Part shown: piece by piece, positions 26,238-35,848 of the stretch
Layout: each line of letters starts with the position of its first letter
Position numbering within the stretch: the stretch's first letter is position 1
Origin: Rheinheimera salexigens
Lineage (GTDB): Bacteria > Pseudomonadota > Gammaproteobacteria > Enterobacterales > Alteromonadaceae
DNA length: 64,000 bases
Assembly: GCF_001752395.1 (NCBI RefSeq)
Contig: NZ_MKEK01000001.1
Span: forward strand, 3,203,509-3,267,508
Direction of reading: 5' to 3'
Program-made: the position numbers and the translations under genes
The notes under the pieces: generated by a model
Told to the model about the DNA's origin: nothing
The model's database searches: none
Seen by the model: the letters and a program-made list of their open reading frames with translations, nothing else

Positions 26238-26332
26238 ATGCCTAAGTTAATTGCTATTAACTTTAAAGTTACAACATTATTTCAAAAGATCAAATTAATT
26301 ACTTAAATAATTAATAAAATAACCTTCAATAA

Positions 26333-26752
26333 TTACCAGCATTTAGCAACAACGGTAGCATCAAAACCACCTTTCGCGCCTTTACGACCCGCTTGATCCA
26401 AGGTTAAGGTGGTGCACTCACTGTCTTTTTGCAACGTCGTCGGCGTCGCTGTTAATTGATAACTGCGGGCAGCTAAATCTTTTATTGCAACAGTGTATCG
26501 GGCGTTAATATCATTACGACATTGTAAATCCGGTAAAGCAAAACCATCAGGATTATAACGCATATTTGACGTATAACTTCGCTCCATAAACTGGGCGTAT
26601 TCAGCTAAGCAAGCTGAAGCTGCCGCACGATTAGACTTTACTATATGCGCTTGATAAGACGGCACCGCAATAGCGGCTAATATGCCTACTATTGCTACTG
26701 CAATCATGAGTTCAATAAGGGTAATACCCCATTGTGATTTGTTATTTATCAT
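26333..26752 (-). CDS. pilE: PilE-like minor pilin of the canonical operon
   Basis: A 139-residue type IV pilin-like protein, the last gene of the fimT-pilVWXY1E unit. The leader is MINNKSQWG, with cleavage before ITLIELMIAVAIVGILAAIA and Glu+5. Cys pairs (SACLAE, LQCRND, SECTTL and AKCW) suggest two disulfides. The ATG at 26752 overlaps the pilY1 stop as TAATG; the open frame extends to 26773, but that start would lie inside pilY1. In Pseudomonas the equivalent PilE primes pilus assembly together with the other minor pilins and PilY1. Confidence 0.9.
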   Translation of the reverse strand: MINNKSQWGITLIELMIAVAIVGILAAIAVPSYQAHIVKSNRAAASACLAEYAQFMERSYTSNMRYNPDGFALPDLQCRNDINARYTVAIKDLAARSYQLTATPTTLQKDSECTTLTLDQAGRKGAKGGFDATVVAKCW

Positions 26753-29700
26753 TAGTTTGTTAGCTCCCGCCATGACACACGTCCGCGTCTTACGCCACCG
26801 TTATAGCCTTCAACAGCTATATTAGCTGTCGCTAAACCAATCGCCATTTTATCTTCATACAGTACTGGCTCACTAGGAGTACCATCAAATTTAACACCGC
26901 TGGCGGCTAGTTTAGTTTCACCTGAATCAATACCATCTTTACCATCAAACTCACTATCTTTGGATAAATCAAAGAAGTGGTATTTTAAACGTGCGCCTTT
27001 AAACGGGTCAATTGACATCACATAACCATCACCCGCTGGCTTACAGTCATCACCACTGGGGATAGCAGTACTCACCACTAAGTTATTACCTGCTTGCACA
27101 GGTCGAGTTACGATACGCTCTTTACTATCAATAAGATCCATATACCAGCCAAGTTTACCATCCATATCATTCGCAGTTGCTTCTGATACGGTTCTAGCAG
27201 GACGACTGCCGCTAGCATCGGTATACATTACATTTTGCATTTCTCGTTTTTTCAACTTAGTTCGGTCTGTAATACCAGTAACATCTTTAATGCCATACCA
27301 ACTTTGTACTTCAGTATTATTTACATCGCTTGGAGTTAGCATTTTACCAGTACCAAAAAACACCCATAACTGACCTGTTTTAGGCTCTGAGCTTAAGGTT
27401 AACCCCCCCGTTATTGGCTGTTCTTGATTTGCTGCATTTTTTGCTTTAAACAACGGAAAACCAGAATAGGCAACTTTCCACTCGGCAGCAGTTTTGCTGG
27501 ATAAATCAAATTTCCAGATATTACCTAATAAATCACCGGCAAAAAACCAGTCTGTAGTTCCATCACGATCAGCATCCCAGCCTTCTACTTGGCCAAGACC
27601 ATGGGCATCTGGATCAACTGTACTAGGGATAACAATATTAGCAATTTCAGTTCCATCTTCAATATCCAAGACTAATAAGCCTGAGCCATTGGTAATATTG
27701 TTATAACCATAACCTACTACTACCGCCCACTTACCATTATTTAAACGCGTGATAGTTGGTTTAGTGGTAATCACACCCAGCTGACTAAAAGATTTATCCC
27801 ACAGCACTTTCTCTTTAGTCATTGTTGTATCAGGATTAGTAACATCAAATGCAAATAAACTATTACCACCACGGCCTTGTGAGCCTACTAAGATAGTTTT
27901 CCATTCTCCACTAACATAGACATCTGCGGCGACGGGTGAGCCATCTACAAAGTATTTATGTTCATAATAAGGATCAGCATAAGAAACTAAGTTGGTACTG
28001 GGTAGTAGCATTGCCTTTGGCATATAAGCGAAGGTTTCAGTACCATTACTGGCATCAAAAGCATGTAAAAAACCATCATTGGCACCCACATATAAACGTG
28101 AATCGCGGTTTTTATGACTAGCAATAAAGCTATTATATTTATCTGCGCCAGCCCAATTATGCCGGCCAAAGTTACGATTTATAGGTTCGGCAACAAAAAA
28201 AGGTGATGCGTTAGCAATATCGCCTAATACCGAGCTACGTGAGCGGAAGTTAGCTGTCGCGGGCGCTTCATTTACCCGCTCTCCGCGTAAATAATTAACT
28301 AAATTTTCACTTTTAAGAACTAGTTGTTCTGCAGGGTTTAAATTTGACCACGTTAAATCCTTTACACCTGTCGCTCCGCTAAATAAGATTTTACGACTAT
28401 TCCAAGTAGGGAAATTAGCAGTCCATAACCCAACAGTTGGATTGTTAATATCATAGCCTGTTAGCGTACCGCTCCAGTCTTTACCATTATAACTTGCCTG
28501 ATAAACATAGTTGTCTGCTTGAGTCGAAGTAGTCGTGCCGGCTAAGTTTGAAGCTGAAGCAACGCCGGCATTAATATTTTTTAATGTTTCTGATAATTTG
28601 TTAGCAAACTCTTGTGGGTTTTTCGCACTAAAAAAGCCACCTCTTGAGTTAACTGATGCATGCAATAAATCATCTATTTTAGCTGGCCCACTACTGCCAG
28701 GGTTTGGCCACTTCAAATCTTTGGGCGAAGTAATGGCAGAAAAAGCTTCAACTGGGTCAACACTACCTTCTAAACCAAAACTAATACCAAATACTCGCAT
28801 ATGCTGCCAAAACGCTGGGGATGTATCTTTAACAGATGGCACATTATTTTCTAGGCTGGGCATTAAATCGTTTTTCCAGTAATACATCGCCACGTCAGCT
28901 AGGGTATTACTATAGCTATCTTTGAATGGATCAGCGGCTACATATTTATAGCTTTCTCCTGAATCATTACTATAGGTGTTGCCATCAGTACCGTCATTAT
29001 TCTCACGCGCAGCACTAGTGGATGCTTGGGAGCTATTCCAATAACCATCTGTCATCAAAATACTAAAACTTTGACGGCATGTTAATTGGCCACTTCCAGT
29101 ATCGCTAGGATCGGTATACCAAGGCTGATTGGTTTGGTAATATTTTCCTGCTTCGTTTAATGCATGACGTAATGGCGTATTACCACTGGCATTAACATTG
29201 AATAACCAATCGAAAAATCCAGTACGGGCCCCACCATTAAATGCAGCTACGCCTTTGTAGGAACCGGTTTTATTGATTGAACCATACCCTACACGCAACA
29301 AGTTACTTTGCTGATGAAAAGCCGTACTTATTGCTGATTTAGACGCCATCATACGGTCGCGATAATATGAATACCAATTAGCAAAGTTTTGCTGTTTTTC
29401 TTCAGACTGCTCTACAACAGAGACGAAGTCATAACAATCATTGTCGTCATCCTTACCATTACAGTCTTTATTAGTTTCGTTATACTGATAATAAAAAGCA
29501 CCATAAAAACGTTTATCACGATGTCTAAAATTAGTTGCTAAATCTCTTTTACTGCCTCGATTAACAAAACCATCAACAAATGCAGCGTTAAAGTCAGCTT
29601 TACCCCATGAAGTTGCACCATCACTCTTCGTTGGCACTTTATAAGTCACTGCTGGATCGTAAAACACACCATTAACTTTAGAGCTGTAATACCATTTATA

Positions 29701-29982
29701 GGTTACTTTTTTGCCATCATAATATTCCTCTTCGTCTTTGCAATCTCCCTTTTTCTTATATTCAATACAAAATTCACTTTTACCTGAACCATCTCTATTA
29801 CTGATACTATCCGGCATATATTCCCAGCCCATTGAGCCGGAGTCATCAATAATAAACATTACGTTTGGCGGCACAGTACCACCGGTTTGTAGGGGTAAAG
29901 AGGATAATTCCACTGCAGCATGAGCACTACTGGCAGCAAATAACATGCTCACAGCAAAAACATTACATTTAAATAATTTCAT
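26752..29982 (-). CDS. pilY1: Type IV pilus tip/biogenesis factor PilY1
   Basis: A 1,076-residue exported protein. The signal peptide is MKLFKCNVFAVSMLFAASSA followed by HA. The von Willebrand A-like N-terminal half begins with the MIDAS motif in MFIIDDSGSMGWE (residues 43-55). The C-terminal PilY1 beta-propeller has the calcium-binding blade DADRDGTTDWFFAGDLLGNI at about residues 804-823. GGAG lies 9 bp before the ATG at 29982; the upstream in-frame ATG at 30000 overlaps pilX and was not used. PilY1 caps the pilus, works in adhesion and mechanosensing, and counters retraction. It is followed, overlapping by one base, by pilE. Confidence 0.95.
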   Translation of the reverse strand: MKLFKCNVFAVSMLFAASSAHAAVELSSLPLQTGGTVPPNVMFIIDDSGSMGWEYMPDSISNRDGSGKSEFCIEYKKKGDCKDEEEYYDGKKVTYKWYYSSKVNGVFYDPAVTYKVPTKSDGATSWGKADFNAAFVDGFVNRGSKRDLATNFRHRDKRFYGAFYYQYNETNKDCNGKDDDNDCYDFVSVVEQSEEKQQNFANWYSYYRDRMMASKSAISTAFHQQSNLLRVGYGSINKTGSYKGVAAFNGGARTGFFDWLFNVNASGNTPLRHALNEAGKYYQTNQPWYTDPSDTGSGQLTCRQSFSILMTDGYWNSSQASTSAARENNDGTDGNTYSNDSGESYKYVAADPFKDSYSNTLADVAMYYWKNDLMPSLENNVPSVKDTSPAFWQHMRVFGISFGLEGSVDPVEAFSAITSPKDLKWPNPGSSGPAKIDDLLHASVNSRGGFFSAKNPQEFANKLSETLKNINAGVASASNLAGTTTSTQADNYVYQASYNGKDWSGTLTGYDINNPTVGLWTANFPTWNSRKILFSGATGVKDLTWSNLNPAEQLVLKSENLVNYLRGERVNEAPATANFRSRSSVLGDIANASPFFVAEPINRNFGRHNWAGADKYNSFIASHKNRDSRLYVGANDGFLHAFDASNGTETFAYMPKAMLLPSTNLVSYADPYYEHKYFVDGSPVAADVYVSGEWKTILVGSQGRGGNSLFAFDVTNPDTTMTKEKVLWDKSFSQLGVITTKPTITRLNNGKWAVVVGYGYNNITNGSGLLVLDIEDGTEIANIVIPSTVDPDAHGLGQVEGWDADRDGTTDWFFAGDLLGNIWKFDLSSKTAAEWKVAYSGFPLFKAKNAANQEQPITGGLTLSSEPKTGQLWVFFGTGKMLTPSDVNNTEVQSWYGIKDVTGITDRTKLKKREMQNVMYTDASGSRPARTVSEATANDMDGKLGWYMDLIDSKERIVTRPVQAGNNLVVSTAIPSGDDCKPAGDGYVMSIDPFKGARLKYHFFDLSKDSEFDGKDGIDSGETKLAASGVKFDGTPSEPVLYEDKMAIGLATANIAVEGYNGGVRRGRVSWRELTN

Positions 29983-29987
29983 CACTA

Positions 29988-30497
29988 TTATCTCCGCCAA
30001 ATAGTTTGCATTATTACTGCCGCGCGACCGTCATCATCAGCGGTACGAGCCGTTATTCTAAAAGTAGGTGATAAACACCCCCGCGGCGGAGTAGTAGCAC
30101 TATTACAATCCGGAAAATCCGGATCTGGCCAGTCACCCATATATTCCACGATATAACTGCCAGCATTCGCCATACCACCGTTGATGGCGCTAGCGTTTTG
30201 CCAATTTGGTGCCCCTGGGTCAGCTAACGTCCAGCGATCAACTTGATCTGCAGCCGGAATGGGAAATACAAACCCTAAGGCCGCCGGATCTAACACATTT
30301 AAACGTCGTTCCGCTTCTAATAAAGCAGCTTCAACTTGCTGTTGAGTTAGTTGTTTATCATATAAATTGGCCGTCATTTTTTCTTGTAACGTGGTGCGCT
30401 GGATGCTACTTAACGCTAATAAAGTAATAGCGACCAATAGCAGTAAACTAATGACTAAGGTTACGCCTTGTTGTTGTTTAAAATTATGTCTGTGCAT
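29988..30497 (-). CDS. pilX: Minor pilin PilX
   Basis: A 169-residue PilX protein. The leader ends QQQG before VTLVISLLLLVAITLLALSS, lacking Glu+5 as usual for PilX/GspK-like subunits. The next segment QRTTLQEKMTANLYDKQL is the typical PilX motif. A pair of cysteines (DCNSATTPPRGC) lies in the C-terminal half. It starts 2 bp after pilW. Confidence 0.9.
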   Translation of the reverse strand: MHRHNFKQQQGVTLVISLLLLVAITLLALSSIQRTTLQEKMTANLYDKQLTQQQVEAALLEAERRLNVLDPAALGFVFPIPAADQVDRWTLADPGAPNWQNASAINGGMANAGSYIVEYMGDWPDPDFPDCNSATTPPRGCLSPTFRITARTADDDGRAAVIMQTIWRR

Positions 30498-30499
30498 AC

Positions 30500-31471
30500 T
30501 TAACCTACTCGATTTCTAAGCGTGACGATAAAGTTGATATTTTTTGCTTCTGCCATCAGATCCAGTTGTTTTAATACTTCATCATCTAAAGTGAGCGTGA
30601 CACTAACGGCAACAATATCGCCCCAATCAATCACTACATTCGCAGCGCGAAACTGCCTGGTGGTGGCATCCATATACAGCAACTGTAAATTAGAAACGCC
30701 AAATAATATTTCTTCATTAATTTGTTGCGTCCCGACTAATGCGGCGCGATATAACGATTTAACACTACTATCATCTGCGCTAGGTGCCACAAACCACGCC
30801 ACTGACTCAAAGCGCATTATCATGGCTGTACTTGGGAAAGTTCGGACCGGTGCCGTTGCACAGTTAAATGGAACAAGAAAACCTAGGTTTTCAGTGCAGT
30901 TAAGTGGCGCAGCGGGCGCTTTATATGTAAGAGTACTTGCACCAGCATTCACTGCTGACACTTGAAAAATACTGGTTAAAACATCATCACATACTATGGC
31001 AATATCTAATGGATTAAGAGTTGGTGCCGCCGTTAAAGTAAATTCTGCATTGCCAGTATCATGGCTATTAACACTGCTACTTGCACCTGAAGCGTACATT
31101 AATCGAATAGCTTCAGTACCTACCGTAGGGGTGACAGTATTTATAGCAGCAACAGGAGAAGATAACCCGCGGATACCTTCATTCCAATCAGCCCAGGGTT
31201 GTGCTGAGTTTAATACATTCACTACTCGTACCGGGTTACCACAGCCACTAAAGCCGGCACTGCGAATATCTTTAGACATTAATTGAAATGCAATTCGAGC
31301 GGTATTTTGCACTTCAGATAACGAACTATTCACTCGACTGGTGGTTTGGTTAGCCATAAACACACCTAAGACACCGCCTAGAATTAATAAGCCAAGCACC
31401 ATCGCGATCATTAATTCGGTTAAAGAAAACCCTGCCGTTCTTACTGTTGAAACTGCTGTTATATTCTTCAT
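30500..31471 (-). CDS. pilW: Minor pilin PilW
   Basis: A 323-residue PilW. The prepilin site is in VRTAGFSLTELMIAMVLGLL with Glu+5; RIAFQLMSKDIRSAGFSGCG follows, the PilW signature. The start overlaps the pilV stop by 4 bp. PilW, PilV, PilX, FimT/FimU and PilE form the priming complex for the major pilin and deliver PilY1 to the tip. Confidence 0.92.
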   Translation of the reverse strand: MKNITAVSTVRTAGFSLTELMIAMVLGLLILGGVLGVFMANQTTSRVNSSLSEVQNTARIAFQLMSKDIRSAGFSGCGNPVRVVNVLNSAQPWADWNEGIRGLSSPVAAINTVTPTVGTEAIRLMYASGASSSVNSHDTGNAEFTLTAAPTLNPLDIAIVCDDVLTSIFQVSAVNAGASTLTYKAPAAPLNCTENLGFLVPFNCATAPVRTFPSTAMIMRFESVAWFVAPSADDSSVKSLYRAALVGTQQINEEILFGVSNLQLLYMDATTRQFRAANVVIDWGDIVAVSVTLTLDDEVLKQLDLMAEAKNINFIVTLRNRVG

Positions 31472-31893
31472 GGCAAAACCTGCATTACAATAGAGTTTCC
31501 TGAATTTAAACGGTCATCTGACCAAGTAATTGTTACCGTATAACTATCATCACCTTCATCCCATGCCACTACAGGACAAGTTTCAGCTGTTGTAACCGCT
31601 TTCACGCTATCTACCCAACTGTCAGTCAATAAAGCAGTACTGCCTGTACAATCGGTAAGTGAATACCCACCCGTACGAGCTATATTTGGATTTGAACGCA
31701 TTAATTCGACTAAATTTTCCGTAAGGATCATTGACATAGTGCGCTCGTATGAGCTGTTAGTATTCTTTATACTGGTAGTTTGCAGGCCAGCAACACCTAA
31801 TAAACCCACCCCTAATACCAGCACCGAGACGAGGACTTCTATTAACGTCACGCCTTGTTGTGAATTTATAGGCGATTTTAAATTATGCTTCAT
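31468..31893 (-). CDS. pilV: Minor pilin PilV
   Basis: A 141-residue PilV. The leader ends in SQQG before VTLIEVLVSVLVLGVGLLGV, with Glu+5 and the GLLGVAGLQTTSIKNTNSSYERT motif region. Two cysteines (DCTGS and TCPV) probably pair. It follows fimT by 12 bp and overlaps pilW by 4 bp, so all are one operon. Confidence 0.92.
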   Translation of the reverse strand: MKHNLKSPINSQQGVTLIEVLVSVLVLGVGLLGVAGLQTTSIKNTNSSYERTMSMILTENLVELMRSNPNIARTGGYSLTDCTGSTALLTDSWVDSVKAVTTAETCPVVAWDEGDDSYTVTITWSDDRLNSGNSIVMQVLP

Positions 31894-31905
31894 CTTAATT
31901 ACCTA

Positions 31906-32469
31906 TTAACTTGGGTTAGCCGGTGCGTTACAACTTGCACTTGCACCTTGGGTTATACGAGCCCGACCACCTGAACGTAACTCTACATCACGCACATTAT
32001 TATCAATTGAAGGGATACAAATGCGTAAAACCGCGTTTAAGGCACCATTAGTGCTGGTTCTTGCTAAGCCTTGCGGTGTAAAACGGATAATATCTGAGGC
32101 TCCAGAAACAGCAGGACTGGCTAACGCTTTAATCCGGCCAGTATTAATTTGACCGCTAGCTATAACAGTACCGCCACCTTCGCGCATCACTAACCAACCT
32201 TGCCAACCTGCAACCGGCGCATCAGAACAAGTAGCTGCATCACTACTATGGCAAAGTACCACTACCTGATTTTGTTTAATCGCTTCGGTTCTGGCTAAGA
32301 TAAAAGCGGCAATAATCTCGTTAGCTTGCCCTGTTAAACGATTACCATTGATTAAACCGGTAAAACTAGGTACCGCAACAGTCAGGGTAATTGCTACAAC
32401 CGCCACCGTCACCATTAATTCAATTAACGTAAAGCCATTGGCTTTTTTATAATGTTTGTTTGTAAACAC
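31906..32469 (-). CDS. fimT: FimT/FimU-type minor pseudopilin (GspH family)
   Basis: A 187-residue prepilin, first gene of the canonical minor-pilin operon. A GTG at 32469 with GGAAGG 8 bp upstream gives a short leader ending in KKANG before FTLIELMVTVAVVAIT, which is preferred to the longer open frame reaching 32559. The GspH/FimT core has FILARTEAIKQNQVVVLCHS. Two cysteine pairs are present. It lies 137 bp downstream of the AlgR-like gene, separated by a palindrome CGGTTTAATTAACCG near 32572. Confidence 0.88.
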   Translation of the reverse strand: MFTNKHYKKANGFTLIELMVTVAVVAITLTVAVPSFTGLINGNRLTGQANEIIAAFILARTEAIKQNQVVVLCHSSDAATCSDAPVAGWQGWLVMREGGGTVIASGQINTGRIKALASPAVSGASDIIRFTPQGLARTSTNGALNAVLRICIPSIDNNVRDVELRSGGRARITQGASASCNAPANPS

Positions 32470-32606
32470 CTTGGCTGCCTTCCATTTTGCAATACATTGC
32501 AATAAATAGGTTTCTGTTATTATTACAAATAATCTATTAACCATATACAAGCAAGCCACATAGTGATGAGCGGTTTAATTAACCGATAAGCGGTAGATGT
32601 ATGATT

Positions 32607-33338
32607 TTAAGGGGTAAGTTGCAGGGATTGTTTTATGTTAGATAAGGCGCGTCTAGATACGTCTAGCTTTTCGTCTAGGCCTTGTAACTTAATATACGTT
32701 CGGCCGTCGCTTGCGGTATGTAAGCTATGAAAGTAGTGACTATTGATCAATATTTTACGATGACTACGTAAAAAATGTTGCGGCAGTATTTGCTGAAGTT
32801 GATTTAAACTTTGATCTATTAACGCTGTAGTATCTGCGGTAATAACCCGGACATATTTATCATCGGCCATACAATATAAAATATCAGTAATACATACCTG
32901 CTTAGTCACGCCAGCGATGGTGTAATTGAGTTTTTCCGTTTGCGCAGCTGAAGCTGCGGGCTTAACTTGCTGCTGAGCTACTAACTGGCTTTGCACTCGC
33001 TGCAGCGCTTCAAATAAACGCTCTGCGGCGACCGGTTTTAAAATATAATCTAACGGAGCTGCCCGATAAGCTTCTAGGGCATGTTCGGCATGGGCGGTAA
33101 CAAAAATAACTGCGGGCACTGGGTTCAGGCTCTCTAGCTGACACGCTAAACTAATGCCATCCATATCCGGCATTTCAATATCAAGTAACATCACATCTGG
33201 GGCATGCTGCTGAGCTAACTGTAGTGCTTGTTTAGCATTTTCGGCTTCGGCTACACAATGAAAACCCGGTTGCTGCAGTAATAAACGTTTTATTCTGGCC
33301 CGCGCTAAAGGCTCATCGTCCACTATCAACACTCGCAT
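32607..33338 (-). CDS. algR: AlgR-like LytTR response regulator
   Basis: A 243-residue regulator: receiver domain with acidic pocket IVDDEPLAR, phosphoacceptor Asp in VMLLDIEMPDMDG, then a LytTR DNA-binding domain (HFLRSHRKILINSHYF). ATG at 33338 has GGAGAAG upstream. In Pseudomonas the FimS/AlgR pair activates the fimU-pilVWXY1Y2E operon. Here the same pair of genes lies immediately upstream of a fimT-pilVWXY1E operon on the same strand, so a parallel role is likely. No exact copy of the Pseudomonas AlgR site was found in the fimT leader. Confidence 0.85.
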   Translation of the reverse strand: MRVLIVDDEPLARARIKRLLLQQPGFHCVAEAENAKQALQLAQQHAPDVMLLDIEMPDMDGISLACQLESLNPVPAVIFVTAHAEHALEAYRAAPLDYILKPVAAERLFEALQRVQSQLVAQQQVKPAASAAQTEKLNYTIAGVTKQVCITDILYCMADDKYVRVITADTTALIDQSLNQLQQILPQHFLRSHRKILINSHYFHSLHTASDGRTYIKLQGLDEKLDVSRRALSNIKQSLQLTP

Positions 33339-33393
33339 TAGCTTCTCCGTGTTCACCACTGTTACTCCTTACTGCTACCCTGTTTTACCAATT

Positions 33394-34410
33394 TTACGCT
33401 CTAGGCAAGACTAACTTAACCCTAAACACATTATCAGTAACACTGTAAGTTAAGCTAGCATGTTGACCATAATGCAGTTTTAAGCGCTGGCGAATGTTTT
33501 CCATCGCGATACCATTTTTCGGTCTATTCGCACTTAACTGCTGAAATGGATTGGTAATAACAAAGCTAACAGCTGTTCGTGATTCAAGCAATTGGATCCG
33601 TAACAGTGCGTTATCTTGGCAACTTTCGATACCATGACGCACGGCATTTTCTAATAACGGCTGAATAGTTAATACCGGAATATTGATGTCAGGTATGGTT
33701 TCGGGTAGCTGCCAATCCACTTGCATTCGGCTGCCTAAGCGCCATTGCTCTAGCGATAAATACTGTTTAGCTAATTGTAACTCTTGCGCTAACGGCAGTG
33801 CTTCACCGACATGTAATGCGGCGCGAAATAATGCCGCTAAATCAAGTAAGGCTTTTTCGGCTGAGTTAGCATCAATTTGGGTTAATTCTGCCACGGTATT
33901 AAGGCTGTTAAATAAGAAGTGCGGCTGAATTCTGGCTTGTAAAGCACTGAGTTCAGCCCGATTTTGGGCGGCAAGTTGCTCGCTATGCTCGCCGTGCATA
34001 ATAAAAAACTGAATAGCAATCATGCTAATAATAAAAGCAATCATACTATTTGCCAGTAAAAACCCGGCTAGGCTTTGGCTTAATGGCCAGTTTTGCGCGT
34101 GCAGCCAATGATAAGCTAAACTGCTTATGGCCACCGTTATTATGATAAAGATAAATGTACAACAACCTAGAATAGTCATTGCCGGCAGTTTATTTAATTG
34201 TGGCCGTAACCAGCATAAACAGCCGGTACTAAGCAGTACCACCCAATGGACAAATAAACTGATTAATCCTAGTCGATACCAAGCATCGGTATTAATGCCT
34301 GGCGCAAATGACAGTACTACTGCGACGGCTTGCGACAGTACGATAGCGCGTAATAAAAACCGACCTCGGCATAAATAAGGCAGCTTTAAAGCCGGTAACG
34401 CGCTAGGCAT
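33394..34410 (-). CDS. FimS/AlgZ-like sensor histidine kinase (LytS family)
   Basis: A 338-residue membrane kinase, with about four to five helices in residues 15-140 and the His_kinase domain after them: phosphoacceptor His in RIQPHFLFNSLNTVAEL and N-box in LLENAVRHGIES. The ATPase region keeps NGIAMENIRQRL, suggesting nucleotide binding. It is 55 bp upstream of the AlgR-like gene. It starts 2 bp after the ispH start region on the same strand, so it may be expressed with ispH. Confidence 0.85.
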   Translation of the reverse strand: MPSALPALKLPYLCRGRFLLRAIVLSQAVAVVLSFAPGINTDAWYRLGLISLFVHWVVLLSTGCLCWLRPQLNKLPAMTILGCCTFIFIIITVAISSLAYHWLHAQNWPLSQSLAGFLLANSMIAFIISMIAIQFFIMHGEHSEQLAAQNRAELSALQARIQPHFLFNSLNTVAELTQIDANSAEKALLDLAALFRAALHVGEALPLAQELQLAKQYLSLEQWRLGSRMQVDWQLPETIPDINIPVLTIQPLLENAVRHGIESCQDNALLRIQLLESRTAVSFVITNPFQQLSANRPKNGIAMENIRQRLKLHYGQHASLTYSVTDNVFRVKLVLPRA

Positions 34411-34412
34411 AA

Positions 34413-35345
34413 TTAATAACGTAGTTCGGCTGGTATAGCAAACACCACATTTTCTTCACGACCAGGATTTTCCGTTACCGTCACGCCCCCCCATTGTTGT
34501 AACTGAGTGACCACTTGCTGCACTAATACTTCAGGTGCCGATGCGCCAGCCGTTACACCCACTGCTTTAACATTCTCTAACCAGCTTTGCTGAATATCAG
34601 CTGCGGTATCAATTAAATACGCCACGCAGCCCATCTTATCGGCTAATTCACGTAGTCGATTTGAGTTGCTACTGTTTTTAGCGCCGACCACTAATAATAA
34701 ATCAGCTTTATTGGCTAAATCACGCACCGCATCTTGCCGATTTTGAGTGGCATAGCAGATATCATCTTTGCGTGGCCCTTCAATTTCCGGAAAACGACTG
34801 CGTAAGGCTTCTATCACATCGGCAGTATCGTCAACCGATAATGTAGTTTGGCTGCTATAACATAAGGCAGCGGCATTTTTCACATTTAACTTAGCAACAT
34901 CTTCTACCGATTCAACTAAATAAATGCCACCTTGCGGATTACTGTACTGGCCCATAGTACCTTCAACTTCAGGGTGTCCGGCATGACCAATCAAAATACA
35001 CTCTACACCTTTGCGACTAGCACGCGTCACTTCCATATGTACTTTAGTTACTAGCGGACAAGTGGCGTCAAATACTTTTAGTCCACGCTGCTTGGCGTTA
35101 GCCCGTACCGCTTGCGATACACCATGGGCACTAAAGATAACAATATTATCATCTGGCACTTCATCTAATTCATCTACGAACACCGCACCGCGCTTACGTA
35201 GGCCGTCTACCACAAACTTATTATGTACTACTTCGTGGCGCACATAAATTGGCGGTTCAAATAGCTCTAAGGCTCGTTCAACAATGCTAATGGCACGGTC
35301 GACACCGGCACAAAAGCCACGCGGGTTGGCTAATAAAATATCCAT
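34413..35345 (-). CDS. ispH: 4-Hydroxy-3-methylbut-2-enyl diphosphate reductase
   Basis: Last step of the MEP isoprenoid pathway, an iron–sulfur enzyme of 310 residues. Cluster-binding cysteines are in [13 protein letters not shown] (Cys12), [11 protein letters not shown] and [11 protein letters not shown]. The catalytic Glu/His region SAHGVSQ and [10 protein letters not shown] are present. It follows fkpB with a 4-bp gap, in the usual ribF-ileS-lspA-fkpB-ispH order. Confidence 0.96.
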   Translation of the reverse strand: MDILLANPRGFCAGVDRAISIVERALELFEPPIYVRHEVVHNKFVVDGLRKRGAVFVDELDEVPDDNIVIFSAHGVSQAVRANAKQRGLKVFDATCPLVTKVHMEVTRASRKGVECILIGHAGHPEVEGTMGQYSNPQGGIYLVESVEDVAKLNVKNAAALCYSSQTTLSVDDTADVIEALRSRFPEIEGPRKDDICYATQNRQDAVRDLANKADLLLVVGAKNSSNSNRLRELADKMGCVAYLIDTAADIQQSWLENVKAVGVTAGASAPEVLVQQVVTQLQQWGGVTVTENPGREENVVFAIPAELRY

Positions 35346-35349
35346 AGAC

Positions 35350-35848
35350 TTAAAGTACCTGCATTATTTCTACGCTAAAGGTTAACGTTTGCCCTGCTAG
35401 CGGATGGTTAAAATCAACCGTCACCGATTCACCGGCGACCTCACGGATTAAACCTGGTAATTCAGAGCCATCTGGCATAGAAAAACCAATAATCGCCCCT
35501 ACTTTAGCCTCAGTATCGGCAGAAAAGCGGCTACGATCAACAAAATAAATATTATCTGGATTAGGCATACCGTAGGCATCTTCAGGCGCTAGGGTAAACG
35601 TTTTTATCGCCGGCTTTTAATCCGGTTAGTTCAGCTTCAAACGCCGCTGAAATACTAGCATCGCCCATTTGCAACTTAGCCGGTTTATTATGCACGCGGG
35701 TACTATCCGCTGCGCTACCATCTGCCAGTTTAATATCAAAGTGAAAAATAAGCGCACTGTTAGCGCCTATAGTTGCTTCTGTATTGCTAGTAGCTTCTGC
35801 CATGGCGCTAGTATCCGTCACCTTTGTTACATTAGAAACATCAGACAT
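35350..35848 (-). pseudogene. fkpB: FKBP-type peptidyl-prolyl isomerase FkpB (SlpA) with a frameshift
   Basis: The first part (35582-35848) reads up to LTGLKAGDKN and then shifts into a stop. The second part (35350-35568) carries the rest, GMPNPDNIYFVDRSRF to MQVL, in another frame. Removing one A from the five-A run at 35601-35605 joins them as GDKTFTLAPEDAYGMPNPD, the normal FkpB sequence. So a one-base insertion in a homopolymer breaks the gene; a sequencing error is a serious alternative. FkpB is not essential in E. coli. It overlaps lspA by 8 bp, as usual for a tight operon. The N-terminus is unusually long, with TSAMAEATSNTEATIG before the FKBP core. Confidence 0.85.

Noticed and set aside
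35582..35605. Programmed frameshifting in fkpB
   Set aside because: The shift needed is +1 and the site has no prfB-like slippery codon or stimulatory element; a homopolymer indel is simpler.
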